A stretch of 64,000 nucleotides of DNA from Nocardioides dongkuii (GTDB lineage Bacteria > Actinomycetota > Actinomycetes > Propionibacteriales > Nocardioidaceae), in NCBI RefSeq assembly GCF_014127485.1, contig NZ_CP059903.1, positions 1,116,001 to 1,180,000 of the forward strand, read 5' to 3'. Below are positions 33,835-42,247 of this stretch, piece after piece (within the stretch, counting starts at the first letter, position 1; the number at the start of each line of letters is the position of its first letter). The translations under genes were made by a program, and so were the position numbers. The notes beneath the pieces were generated by a model, which was not told where the DNA came from, made no database searches, and saw only the letters and a program-made list of their open reading frames with translations.

Positions 33835-34852
33835 CCGGACCGCCCAGCGCGGCGGCGATGGCGCCCTCGGCCGCGGTTCCGGGCTCCCAGTAGCCGCCGC
33901 TGCCGGTGAACCCGCCCGAGCAGCGCTCGTCGAGGTACGCGGCACGGTCGCCCTCCGCGTCGAGGAGCAGGAGCAGCCGCTGCGGCCCGGTGTCGACGCA
34001 GTTCGGGGGCCGGCGCGGCTCCGGGCCGATCCGGGTCACCGCGTCGTCGCGGACCGTGGCGACCCCGTCGGCGGACAGCACGCCCGCGAGGTCGGCGTAG
34101 ACGCGCGACCCGAGCGGGTCCACGCGGTAGCAGACCAGCCCGGAGCTCGCGGTGGCCAGGTCGAAGGCGGGGTCCGGTGCGGTCACCCCCTCGACGAGCC
34201 GGTCGCCGGTGGGGCAGACCAGGTCGGCCTGGGCCGCGAGCGCCTCGGTGAACGTGTCGAGCACGACCCCGGGGTCGCGCTCGACCCCGCCCACCCTGGC
34301 CGGGCGGCACGCGCGGGCCGGTAGGGCGACGACCTCGCGCGCGCCGGCCTCGGTCTCGACCACCAGGGCCCAGGGCTGGAAGCCGATGCTGGCCGTCGCG
34401 CAGAACGCCTCGGGGCGGTAGGCCGGCAGGGCGCGGACCGCGGCGACGAAGGAGTCGGCGTGCTCGCCGAGAAGCACCCCGGCGGGGTCGGCGGGCCGGG
34501 TCTCGTCCCCCTGCCGGGTCGGGCACGAGCGGACCGCGACGACGGACGCGCTGGCGGACGAGCCGAGCGGCTCGGAGACGTCCACCGCCCGGTCGGGACA
34601 GGACGCGAGCGTGGCCGTGGTCCGCTCCGTCGGGGTCGCGACCGAGGGACCGTCGTCGCTGCGCAGCGCCAGCGGCACTGCCACAGCGACGGCGAGGACG
34701 GCCGCGGCCGCGCCCACCACCAGGGCCCGGTCCCGGCGGCGGACGGTGCGACCCCGGCGTACGACGGCGCCGGTGCGCTCGGCCGGGGGCAGGTCGGGGG
34801 CGGCGGGGGCGGTCTGCGCGAGCAGGTCGCGGAGCCGGTCGGTCTCGGTCAT
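33812..34852 (-). CDS. Single-pass membrane protein, partner of SigE-family sigma factor
   Basis: A 346-residue protein: about 40 cytoplasmic residues (TDRLRDLLAQTAPAAPDLPP), one membrane helix (LVVGAAAAVLAVAVAVPLAL, about 44-63), then an approximately 280-residue outside domain rich in Cys (about eight) and small repeats. It overlaps the sigma gene stop as ATGA, so it is translationally coupled and is the natural candidate for its anti-sigma factor, although no zinc-binding ZAS motif (H-x3-C-x2-C) is present. The extracytoplasmic domain is not recognised and may be the sensor. Confidence 0.8.
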   Translation of the reverse strand: MTETDRLRDLLAQTAPAAPDLPPAERTGAVVRRGRTVRRRDRALVVGAAAAVLAVAVAVPLALRSDDGPSVATPTERTTATLASCPDRAVDVSEPLGSSASASVVAVRSCPTRQGDETRPADPAGVLLGEHADSFVAAVRALPAYRPEAFCATASIGFQPWALVVETEAGAREVVALPARACRPARVGGVERDPGVVLDTFTEALAAQADLVCPTGDRLVEGVTAPDPAFDLATASSGLVCYRVDPLGSRVYADLAGVLSADGVATVRDDAVTRIGPEPRRPPNCVDTGPQRLLLLLDAEGDRAAYLDERCSGGFTGSGGYWEPGTAAEGAIAAALGGPVRGGRSG

Positions 34853-35361
34853 CGGCGCTCTCCTTCGGTCCGGGCTCCCTCGACGTGGAACAGGGGAGAG
34901 GTCCGTAGGGCAGTGAGCGCCCGCGAGGTCTGGCTCTTGACCGTCCCGACGCTGACGCCGAGGGCGTCCGCGGTCTGCTGCTCGGTCAGGTCGTCGAAGT
35001 ACCGCAGCACCACCACGGCCCGCTGCCCGCGGGGCAGCCGGGCGAGCGCCGCGAGCACGTCGCGGCGTACGTCGACCTCCGCCGAGCCCGACGCCACGGC
35101 GGTGCCGGCGGTCTCCGGCAGCTCGCCGGTGGGCACCTCGCCGTTCCAGCGCCGCCGCCACCAGTCGGTGTACGTCGTGGCGATCGCCGCCCGGACGTAG
35201 GCCTCCGCGGCCTCGCGGCGGACGATGGTGTCCCACCGCCGCCAGGCCTTGACCAGCGCGGTCTGCAGCAGGTCCTCGGCCTTCTGCCGGTCACCGGTCA
35301 GCAGGTAGGCGCTGCGCCACAGCGCGGTCGACCGCGCGGCGACGAACTCCTCGAACTCCAT
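34849..35361 (-). CDS. SigE-family (ECF) RNA polymerase sigma factor
   Basis: A 170-residue ECF sigma factor. Region 2: EFEEFVAARSTALWRSAYLL, the AEDLLQTALVKAWRRWD core-binding helix and DWWRRRWNGE. Region 4: LAALPRGQRAVVVLRYFDDL-type (LARLPRGQRAVVVLRY) with the HTH TEQQTADALGVSVGTVKSQTSRAL. The ATG at 35361 matches the family opening; a GTG at 35373 is possible. It directs a small regulon, likely controlled by the membrane protein encoded just downstream. Confidence 0.93.
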   Translation of the reverse strand: MEFEEFVAARSTALWRSAYLLTGDRQKAEDLLQTALVKAWRRWDTIVRREAAEAYVRAAIATTYTDWWRRRWNGEVPTGELPETAGTAVASGSAEVDVRRDVLAALARLPRGQRAVVVLRYFDDLTEQQTADALGVSVGTVKSQTSRALTALRTSPLFHVEGARTEGERR

Positions 35362-35424
35362 CCGACCGACCACCTCTCCACCCTCACGACGAGGCGGTCG
35401 CCCGGGATGGTTGTCAGGCGCCGA

Positions 35425-36522
35425 TCACCAGGTGAGGACCGCCTTGACGACCTTCCCGTCGTGGAGGTCGGCGACGGCGTCGTTGATCCGCTCGAAGGGG
35501 TAGGTCGCGATCAGGTGGTCGACGTCGAAGCGGCCCTCGGCGCGCATCGCGAGCAGGCGCGGCACCATCTCCTGCGGGTCGGAGTCGCCCTCGATCGAGC
35601 CCATCACCCGCTTGCCGCTCTGCAGCAGGTCGATGGCGTCGAGCTGGTACTCCTCGGGGCCCAGGCCGAGCGCGACCAGAGTGCCGCGGGTGCCGAGGGC
35701 CTGCTGGGCCTGCTTCACGACCGCCGGCACCGCCGTGGTGTCGATGGCGTACGTCGCGCCGCCGCCGGTCAGCTCCTTCACCCGCTCCACGACGCTCTGC
35801 TCGCCGAGCGCGCCCGGGTCGACGCCGACCGCGCCGTACCGTGCGGCGGCCTCCAGCCGGCCGGGCGCCAGGTCGACGGCGACGATCGTGCCGACGCCCT
35901 CGGCCTGCGCCGCCGCGATCGCGGCCAGGCCGACCGCGCCGGCGCCGAAGACGACCAGGCTGTCGTCGGGGGAGGGCTGGAGCACGTTGAGGACGGTGCC
36001 GGCGCCGGTCTGGAAGCCGCAGCCGTACGGCGCGGCGAGCGCCAGGTCGAGGTCGCGGTCGACGACCACGCAGTTGTCGGCGTACGCGATCGCGTGCCGG
36101 GAGAAGGAGGACTGGCCGAAGAAGGAGCCGAAGACCGGGGCGCCGTCGCGGGTGTAGGTGGTCGAGCCGTCCAGCCGCATGCCCATGTAGTTCATGACCA
36201 TGTTGGAGTCGCAGTAGCCGACCTGGCCGGAGGTGCACTTCTCGCACGCGCGGCAGGAGCGGAAGCTGAGCACCACGTGGTCGCCCACCTCGATGCCCGC
36301 GACGTCCGGCCCCACCGCCTCGACGACGCCCGCCCCCTCGTGGCCGAAGACGTTGGGGAACATCTCCGCGGGCAGCATCGTCCGCATCGTCACGTCGGTG
36401 TGGCACAGCCCGGTGGCGACGATCCGCACCAGCACCTCGTCGGCGCGGGGCTCCTCGAGGTCGACCTCCTCGAAGGTGAAGTCCTGCCCGGGGGAGTTGA
36501 CGATCGCGACCGTGGTCCTCAT
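35425..36522 (-). CDS. Zinc-dependent (NDMA-type) alcohol dehydrogenase
   Basis: A 365-residue MDR-family enzyme. Catalytic zinc ligands are C40-H (GLCHTD) and GHEGAG; the structural zinc site is C-x2-C-x2-C-x7-C (CRACEKCTSGQVGYC); the cofactor fold is VVFGAGAVGLAAI. It resembles the aryl-alcohol and mycothiol/NDMA-dependent subgroup (long SNMVMNYMGMRLDGST insertion). It oxidises a primary alcohol to an aldehyde with NAD(P). The ATG lies seven bases after TAGGTT on the minus strand. It is divergent from folC. Confidence 0.92.
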   Translation of the reverse strand: MRTTVAIVNSPGQDFTFEEVDLEEPRADEVLVRIVATGLCHTDVTMRTMLPAEMFPNVFGHEGAGVVEAVGPDVAGIEVGDHVVLSFRSCRACEKCTSGQVGYCDSNMVMNYMGMRLDGSTTYTRDGAPVFGSFFGQSSFSRHAIAYADNCVVVDRDLDLALAAPYGCGFQTGAGTVLNVLQPSPDDSLVVFGAGAVGLAAIAAAQAEGVGTIVAVDLAPGRLEAAARYGAVGVDPGALGEQSVVERVKELTGGGATYAIDTTAVPAVVKQAQQALGTRGTLVALGLGPEEYQLDAIDLLQSGKRVMGSIEGDSDPQEMVPRLLAMRAEGRFDVDHLIATYPFERINDAVADLHDGKVVKAVLTW

Positions 36523-36586
36523 GACGGCAAACCTAGAACCTGTTCCAGTTCCTGTCAGCCCTTCGGGAGTCCCTAGACTCGAAGCG

Positions 36587-37969
36587 ATGTCCGACTCCAC
36601 TGCAGACCCCACCGCCCCCCGCCTCGCCGAGACCGTTGCCGAGGTCGAGGACGCGCTGCTGTCGCGCTGGCCGGAGACCCGCCTCGAGCCGTCGCTGGAC
36701 CGGATCCGGGCCTTCGTCGAGATGCTCGGCGACCCGCAGGCGTCGTACCCCGTCATCCACCTGACCGGGACCAACGGCAAGACCTCCACCTCGCGGATGA
36801 TCGACACGCTGCTGCGCGCGCTGGACCTGCGCACCGGCCGCTTCACCAGCCCCCACGTCGAGCGGATGGCCGAGCGGATCTCCGTGGACGGCGAGCCGCT
36901 GGGCGACGAGGCCTTCGTGCGCGCCTTCAACGACGTCGCGCCGTACACCCACCTCGTCGACGCCTCCGAGGACCACCCGCTGTCGTTCTTCGAGACCGTG
37001 GTCGGCCTGGCGTACGCCGCGTTCGCCGACGCCCCCGTCGACGTCGCCGTCGTCGAGGTCGGGATGGGCGGCACCTGGGACGCCACCAACGTCGCCGACG
37101 GCCAGGTCGCGGTGGTGCTGCCGATCGCGGTCGACCACGAGCGCTACCTCGGCGGCACGCCCGCCGCGATCGCGGTCGAGAAGGTCGGGATCATCAAGCC
37201 CGGCGCCGTCGTCGTCCTCGCCCAGCAGGAGCCCGACGTGGCCGCCGTGGTGCTGGAGCGCGCCGCCGAGGTCGACGCGAGGGTCGTACGGGAGGGCCTG
37301 GACTTCGGCGTGATCGCCCGGGTCGCCGCGGTCGGCGGCCAGGTGATCTCGCTGCAGGGCCTGCGCGGCCGGTACGACGAGATCTTCCTGCCGCTCTACG
37401 GCGCCCACCAGGCGCAGAACGCCGCCGTCGCGCTCGCGGCCGTGGAGGCCTTCTTCGGCGGCGACGAGCCGCTGGACGACGAGCTGGTGCGCGCGGCGTT
37501 CGCCGAGGTGACCTCGCCGGCCCGCCTCGAGATCGTCCGCCGCTCGCCGACGATCGTGCTCGACGCCGCGCACAACCCGCACGGCGCGGCCGCGTCGGCC
37601 GCCGCGATCGAGGACTCCTTCACGTTCTCCCCGCTGATCGGCGTGATCGGCGTGATGGACGACAAGGACGCCGAGGGCCTGCTGGCGGCGCTGGAGCCGC
37701 ACCTCGCGCACGTGATCTGCACCCAGAACAGCTCCGACCGCGCGAAGCCCGCCGAGGAGCTCGCCGCGATCGCCCGCGAGATCTTCGACGAGGACCGGGT
37801 CACGGTCGAGCCGCGCCTCGAGGACGCGATCCACGCGGCCGCCACGATGGCGGAGGCGGGGGAGGCGTTCGGCTCGCCGCTCGGCTCCGGCGCGGTGCTG
37901 GTCACCGGCTCGGTCGTGACCGCCGGCGAGGCGCGCACGCTGCTGCGCCGGCCCCGGGACCGGTCGTGA
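36587..37969 (+). CDS. folC: Bifunctional folylpolyglutamate synthase/dihydrofolate synthase
   Basis: A 460-residue Mur-ligase-fold enzyme. The P-loop is HLTGTNGKTSTS (about residues 63-74), with GMGGTWDATN and the C-terminal DAAHNPHG signature. It adds glutamate to dihydropteroate and polyglutamates to folates. The ATG at 36587 is seven bases after TAGACT, a leaderless-type start, which settles the start against a much longer open frame upstream. Its TGA overlaps the GTG of the DUF4233 gene (GTGA), so the two are translationally coupled. Confidence 0.97.
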   Translation: MSDSTADPTAPRLAETVAEVEDALLSRWPETRLEPSLDRIRAFVEMLGDPQASYPVIHLTGTNGKTSTSRMIDTLLRALDLRTGRFTSPHVERMAERISVDGEPLGDEAFVRAFNDVAPYTHLVDASEDHPLSFFETVVGLAYAAFADAPVDVAVVEVGMGGTWDATNVADGQVAVVLPIAVDHERYLGGTPAAIAVEKVGIIKPGAVVVLAQQEPDVAAVVLERAAEVDARVVREGLDFGVIARVAAVGGQVISLQGLRGRYDEIFLPLYGAHQAQNAAVALAAVEAFFGGDEPLDDELVRAAFAEVTSPARLEIVRRSPTIVLDAAHNPHGAAASAAAIEDSFTFSPLIGVIGVMDDKDAEGLLAALEPHLAHVICTQNSSDRAKPAEELAAIAREIFDEDRVTVEPRLEDAIHAAATMAEAGEAFGSPLGSGAVLVTGSVVTAGEARTLLRRPRDRS

Positions 37970-38355
37970 GCAACGAGCGGGAGCGGTCGCCGCGCCGCGG
38001 GATGTGCGCGGCGGTGCTGTGCCTGGAGGCGATCGTCCTCGGGCTCACCACCCCGGTGCTGATCACCATCGCCGACGTCTCGACCGGGGTGTCGGTCGCG
38101 ATCGGGCTCGGGCTCGCCGTGCTCTGCCTGCTGCTCGCCGGCATGCTGCGCCGCGAGTGGGCGTACGCCGCGGGCTGGGCCGTCCAGGTCGCGGCGGTCG
38201 GGCTGGGCTTTGTGATCCCGCTGATGTTCGTGCTCGGCGGGATCTTCGCCCTGCTGTGGGGCACGGCCGACTTCCTGGGCCGCAAGATCGAGCGGGAGCG
38301 GGCGGCGGCGTACGCCGCGTTCGACGCGCAGGCCGGCGGTCCCGCCACGGACTGA
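37966..38355 (+). CDS. DUF4233 domain-containing membrane protein
   Basis: A 129-residue protein with four membrane helices (AAVLCLEAIVLGLTTPVLIT, VAIGLGLAVLCLLLAGML, WAYAAGWAVQVAAVGLGFVI, LMFVLGGIFALLWGTADFLG) and a charged tail. It is found between folC and ndk in many actinobacteria, always of unknown function. It is coupled to folC by a four-base GTGA overlap. Confidence 0.93.
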   Translation: MSNERERSPRRGMCAAVLCLEAIVLGLTTPVLITIADVSTGVSVAIGLGLAVLCLLLAGMLRREWAYAAGWAVQVAAVGLGFVIPLMFVLGGIFALLWGTADFLGRKIERERAAAYAAFDAQAGGPATD

Positions 38356-38392
38356 CCGCGCGGTCGGGCCCGGACGGCGGCAGACTGGCGCC

Positions 38393-39073
38393 ATGACGAC
38401 CGCGCCGCTCTCGCCGACCGCCCGCACCACGGTGACCCGCGGGCGCAACCGGATGGTCGAGGACCGGGCGGAGCTGCACCGCTTCCTCGACGAGGCGCTG
38501 GTCGCCCACGTCGGCGTGGTCGTCGGCGACCACCCGATCGTGCTGCCGACCGCGTTCGCGGTCGACCTCGACGGACCGGACGAGGGCGGCAGCCTCTACG
38601 TGCACGGGTCGGTCGCCGCCGGCTGGCTGCGGCAGGCGGTCGGCGCGACCGTCTGCGTGACGGTCACCGAGGTCGACGGGCTGGTCGCGGCCCGGTCGGC
38701 GTTCAACCACTCGATGAACTACCGCTCGGCCGTGGTGCTCGGCCGGGCCCGGCTGGTCGAGGACCCCGCGGAGCGGGAGCACGCGCTCGACCTGGTCGTC
38801 GACCACATGGTCCCGGGGCGGTCGGCCACCCTGCGGCCGAGCACCCGCAAGGAGCTCGCGGCGACGGCGGTGCTCGCCGTACCCCTGCGCGAGGCGTCGA
38901 TGAAGGCGCGGGCCGGCGGCCCGGTCGACGAGCCCGAGGACGTGGCGGCCGGGGTGTGGGGCGGCGTCGTCCCGCTGCGGCTGACCTCGTCGGGGCCGGT
39001 CGCGGGGGAGGACTCCCACGACCGGGTGCCGCACGACGTAGCGCGCCGCGCCGCGTCGTACGCCGCTGAGTAG
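38393..39073 (+). CDS. Pyridoxamine 5'-phosphate oxidase family protein (NimA-like FMN-binding split barrel)
   Basis: A 226-residue split-barrel protein of the family that includes nitroimidazole-resistance protein NimA: RTTVTRGRNRMVEDRAELHRFLDEALVAHVGVVVGDHPIVLPTAF is its typical opening and FNHSMNYRSAVVLGRAR carries the flavin-contacting part. Flavin binding is likely; the physiological substrate is not known. It lies between DUF4233 and ndk, on the same strand. The ATG is six bases after CAGACT. Confidence 0.9.
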   Translation: MTTAPLSPTARTTVTRGRNRMVEDRAELHRFLDEALVAHVGVVVGDHPIVLPTAFAVDLDGPDEGGSLYVHGSVAAGWLRQAVGATVCVTVTEVDGLVAARSAFNHSMNYRSAVVLGRARLVEDPAEREHALDLVVDHMVPGRSATLRPSTRKELAATAVLAVPLREASMKARAGGPVDEPEDVAAGVWGGVVPLRLTSSGPVAGEDSHDRVPHDVARRAASYAAE

Positions 39074-39082
39074 GCTCGAGGT

Positions 39083-39490
39083 ATGACCCAGCGCACTCTC
39101 GTCCTGCTCAAGCCCGACACCGTCGAGCGGGGGCTGGTCGGCGAGGTCCTCCGCCGCTTCGAGGCCAAGGGCCTGCGGATCGTCGCGATGGAGCACCGCA
39201 CGATCGACACCGCGACGGCCGACCAGCACTACGCCGAGCACGTCGAGCGCGACTTCTACCCGGCGCTGCGCGAGTTCGTCACCAGCGGCCCGCTCGTCAG
39301 CCTGGTGCTGGAGGGCGACTCCGCCGTCGAGGTGGTCCGCGCCCTCAACGGCGCCACCGACGGCCGCAAGGCCGCCCCCGGCACCATCCGCGGCGACTAC
39401 TCCCTCTCCAACCGGGAGAACCTGGTCCACGGCTCCGACTCCGAGGAGTCCGCCACCCGCGAGATCGCGATCTGGTTCCCCAAGCTCTGA
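39083..39490 (+). CDS. ndk: Nucleoside diphosphate kinase
   Basis: A 135-residue Ndk with the active-site H116 in NLVHGSDS and the family start RTLVLLKPDTVERGLVGEV. It moves the gamma-phosphate from ATP to NDPs through the phospho-His and balances nucleotide pools. The ATG lies six bases after TAGGCT, which overlaps the stop of the previous gene, so it has its own leaderless-type promoter. A long palindrome follows. Confidence 0.98.
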   Translation: MTQRTLVLLKPDTVERGLVGEVLRRFEAKGLRIVAMEHRTIDTATADQHYAEHVERDFYPALREFVTSGPLVSLVLEGDSAVEVVRALNGATDGRKAAPGTIRGDYSLSNRENLVHGSDSEESATREIAIWFPKL

Positions 39491-39493
39491 GAC

Positions 39494-39553
39494 CTGTGGA
39501 GAACCTTGCCGAGTCGGCGCACATGTGCGCCGACTCGGCGGTTCTGTCCACAG
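39494..39553. terminator. Palindrome after ndk (CGAGTCGGCGC element, copy 2)
   Basis: Bases 39508-39539 are a perfect 32-bp palindrome (half: GCCGAGTCGGCGCACA). An outer pair, CTGTGGAGAAC (from 39494) with GTTCTGTCCACAG (to 39553), extends it with a two-base bulge. It probably terminates ndk. The inner arm CGAGTCGGCGC is shared with the hairpin at 19809-19858, so it may be a mobile or family repeat. Confidence 0.75.
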
Positions 39554-39635
39554 CCTGAGTCACAAAGGCCACATCTGCCCCGGGAGTCACGGGGTGGGCT
39601 CGGCGTGGCTTCCCGGGTGTGGCGTGATCGGTACC

Positions 39636-39641
39636 TAGGCT
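39636..39641 (+). promoter_or_regulatory. Candidate -10 box of the mreB operon promoter
   Basis: TAGGCT stands about 100 bases before the mreB start, implying a 5' leader of about 95 bases. The leader has a GCGACACCGCTGTCGC-like hairpin (near 39666-39681). No clear -35 is seen. Confidence 0.35.
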
Positions 39642-39741
39642 CGCGACCAGGGTCGGACTGTCCTGCGACACCGCTGTCGCGGTGCCGGGGACGGGGCGAC
39701 CACGTCTTCCCCGACACGCGAGCACCTGCGAGGCACCCGGC

Positions 39742-40770
39742 ATGGCGAACAGCTTCTTCGGCCGTGACATGGCCGTCGACCTCGGCACCGCCAACACGCT
39801 GGTGTACGTCCGCGGCAAGGGCGTGCTGCTCGACGAGCCGAGCGTCGTCGCGCTGAACGCCACCACCGGCGAGATCCTCGCCGTCGGGCACGAGGCCAAG
39901 CGGATGATCGGTCGTACGCCGGACAACATCGCCGCGATCCGCCCCCTCAAGGACGGCGTGATCGCCGACTTCGAGGCGACCGAGCAGATGCTGCGGTACT
40001 TCATCCAGCAGGTGCACCGCCGCCGCTACTTCGCCAAGCCCCGGATGGTCATCTGCGTGCCCAGCGGCATCACCGCGGTCGAGCAGCGCGCGGTCAAGGA
40101 GGCCGGCTACCAGGCCGGCGCCCGCCGGGTCTACATCGTCGAGGAGCCGATGGCCGCCGCGATCGGCGCCGGGCTCCCCGTGCACCAGGCCACCGGCAAC
40201 ATGGTCGTCGACGTCGGCGGCGGTACGACGGAGGTCGCGGTCATCTCGCTGGGCGGCATCGTCACCAGCCTCTCGGTCCGCACCGCCGGCGACGACCTGG
40301 ATCAGGCGATCGTCGCGTGGATGAAGAAGGAGTACTCCCTCATGCTCGGCGAGCGCACCGCCGAGGAGGTCAAGATGACCCTCGGCTCCGCGTTCCCGAT
40401 GCGCGACGAGCCCGAGGCCGAGATCCGCGGGCGCGACATGGTCTCCGGCCTGCCGCGCACCGTCGTGGTCTCCAGCGCCGAGGTGCGCCAGGCGCTCGAG
40501 GAGCCGCTGCACGCGATCGTCGACGCCGTCCGCGCGACCCTCGACCAGACCCCGCCCGAGCTCGCCGGCGACATCATGGACCGCGGCATCGTGCTCACCG
40601 GGGGCGGCGCGCTGCTGCGCGGCCTCGACGAGCGGATCCGCCACGAGACCGGCATGCCGGTCCACGTCGCCGAGGACCCGCTCAGCTCCGTGGCGCTCGG
40701 CGCCGGCCGCTGCGTCGAGGAGTTCGAGGCGCTGCAGCAGGTGCTCGTCTCCGAGCCGAGGCGCTTCTGA
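39742..40770 (+). CDS. mreB: Rod shape-determining protein MreB
   Basis: A 342-residue actin homologue. DLGTANTLVYV is phosphate loop 1, VVDVGGGTTEVAVISLGG phosphate loop 2 and GIVLTGGGALLRGL the adenosine motif. It polymerises on the inner membrane and positions the elongation machinery. It heads the mreB-mreC-mreD-mrdA-rodA operon, with each junction overlapping by one to four bases. Its TGA stop shares an A with the ATG of mreC. Confidence 0.98.
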   Translation: MANSFFGRDMAVDLGTANTLVYVRGKGVLLDEPSVVALNATTGEILAVGHEAKRMIGRTPDNIAAIRPLKDGVIADFEATEQMLRYFIQQVHRRRYFAKPRMVICVPSGITAVEQRAVKEAGYQAGARRVYIVEEPMAAAIGAGLPVHQATGNMVVDVGGGTTEVAVISLGGIVTSLSVRTAGDDLDQAIVAWMKKEYSLMLGERTAEEVKMTLGSAFPMRDEPEAEIRGRDMVSGLPRTVVVSSAEVRQALEEPLHAIVDAVRATLDQTPPELAGDIMDRGIVLTGGGALLRGLDERIRHETGMPVHVAEDPLSSVALGAGRCVEEFEALQQVLVSEPRRF

Positions 40771-41738
40771 TGGGTCCCGACCGTCGCGGGTTCCTCGACC
40801 ACCGCCGGCTGCTGGACCGCCGTGAGCGCCGGTGGCGCAGCAGCGACCGCCTCGACGGCGACCGCCGGCGTCCCCCGCTCTCGCTCGTCGTCGCGCTGGT
40901 GCTCGCCTGCGTGAGCCTGATGGTGCTCGACCAGCAGGCCGGCGAGGACTCGCCGGTCGAGGGCGCCCGCCGCGCCGTCGGCGAGGTCGTCGGCCCGGTC
41001 GAGGTGGGCGCGAGCGCCGCGCTCCGCCCGTTCGTCGCGGTGCCCGACTGGTTCCGCAGCCACGACTCGCTGCGCAACGAGCTCGACGACCTCGAGGCCG
41101 AGAACGCCCGCCTCCGCAACGACGCCCGCCGCGCCGACTACGACCGCAACCGCCTCGAGGAGTACGACGGCCTCACGGCCGCCGCGTCCGACCTCGGCCA
41201 CTCGCTGGTGCCGGCGCGGGTCGTCGGCCTCGGCGCCTCCCAGTCCTTCTCCAACACCGTCACCATCGACGCCGGGTCCGACGCGGGCCTGCGCGCCGAC
41301 ATGACCGTGCTGAACAACGACGGCCTGGTCGGCCGGATCCTGCGGGTCACCGGCAGCACCGCCACCGTGCTCCTCCTCGTCGACGCCGAGTCGGTCGTCG
41401 GCGGCCGGATCGGGCGCAGCCTCGAGGTCGGCTTCCTGCACGGCCGTGGCGCGATCGGCGGCGACGCCCGCCTCGACCTCGAGCTCGTGGACGAGTCGGT
41501 CGTCCCGGCGGAGGGCGACTCGGTGGTCACCTGGGGCAGCGACGGCGGCGCGCCGTACGTCTCCGGCGTCCCCGTCGGCCGGGTCACCACCGTGTTCTCC
41601 AGCCTGCGCGACAGCTCCCAGCGCGCCGTCATCGACCCGTACGTCGACTTCGGCGCGCTCGACGTCGTCGGCGTCGTCGTCCCCGCCGGCACCGGCAGCG
41701 ACCGGGCCGTCATCGAGGCCGACGGGACCATGAGGTGA
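40770..41738 (+). CDS. mreC: Rod shape-determining protein MreC
   Basis: A 322-residue bitopic protein. A basic cytoplasmic segment (residues 1-40) leads to a membrane helix (LSLVVALVLACVSLMVLD), then a coiled coil (NELDDLEAENARLRNDARRA) and the two beta-barrel domains (SNTVTIDAGSDAGLRADMTV ... GLVGRILRV). It links MreB to PBP2 in the periplasm-side space. The ATG overlaps the mreB stop as TGATG. Confidence 0.96.
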   Translation: MGPDRRGFLDHRRLLDRRERRWRSSDRLDGDRRRPPLSLVVALVLACVSLMVLDQQAGEDSPVEGARRAVGEVVGPVEVGASAALRPFVAVPDWFRSHDSLRNELDDLEAENARLRNDARRADYDRNRLEEYDGLTAAASDLGHSLVPARVVGLGASQSFSNTVTIDAGSDAGLRADMTVLNNDGLVGRILRVTGSTATVLLLVDAESVVGGRIGRSLEVGFLHGRGAIGGDARLDLELVDESVVPAEGDSVVTWGSDGGAPYVSGVPVGRVTTVFSSLRDSSQRAVIDPYVDFGALDVVGVVVPAGTGSDRAVIEADGTMR

Positions 41739-42247
41739 CCGGCGTCCGCGGGCTGGTCGCGCTGGTGGCCGTCGTCGTCGCGATGGTGCTGCAGGTGACG
41801 CTGTTCCCGCACGTCGCGTGGGCCGGCGTCGTGCCCAACCTCTGCCTGCTGGTCGTCGTCGGGGCCGGGCTGGTCCGGGGCCCGCAGTTCGCGATGCTGC
41901 TCGGCTTCGCGGCCGGCGTGCTGCTCGACCTCGCCCCGCCCGCCGACCACGTCGCCGGCCGCTGGGCGCTCGCCCTGGTCGTCGTCGGGTACGTCGCGGG
42001 CCGGGTGCGCCAGGACGTCCGGCCGACCGCGGTCTCGGTGCTGGTCACGGTCGCCGCCTGCTCGTTCGTGGGCACGTCGGTCTTCGCGATCACCGGCCTG
42101 GTGCTGCGCGACCCGCTGCTCGGGGTCGGCGACCTGCTCGAGGTGATCGCGGCCGCGCTCGCCTGGGACCTGCTGCTCACGCCGCTCGTGCTGCCGCTGG
42201 TGCTCGGCGTCTTCCGCCGGCTCGAGCACGACCGGGCGATGGCCTGA
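41735..42247 (+). CDS. mreD: Rod shape-determining protein MreD
   Basis: A 170-residue membrane protein with five helices, beginning VTGVRGLVALVAVVVAMVLQVTLF and containing PNLCLLVVVGAGL and the DLLLTPLVLPLVLGVFRRLE end typical of MreD. It is part of the elongasome. The GTG overlaps the mreC TGA (GTGA) and the TGA overlaps the mrdA ATG (TGATG). Confidence 0.93.
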   Translation: MTGVRGLVALVAVVVAMVLQVTLFPHVAWAGVVPNLCLLVVVGAGLVRGPQFAMLLGFAAGVLLDLAPPADHVAGRWALALVVVGYVAGRVRQDVRPTAVSVLVTVAACSFVGTSVFAITGLVLRDPLLGVGDLLEVIAAALAWDLLLTPLVLPLVLGVFRRLEHDRAMA

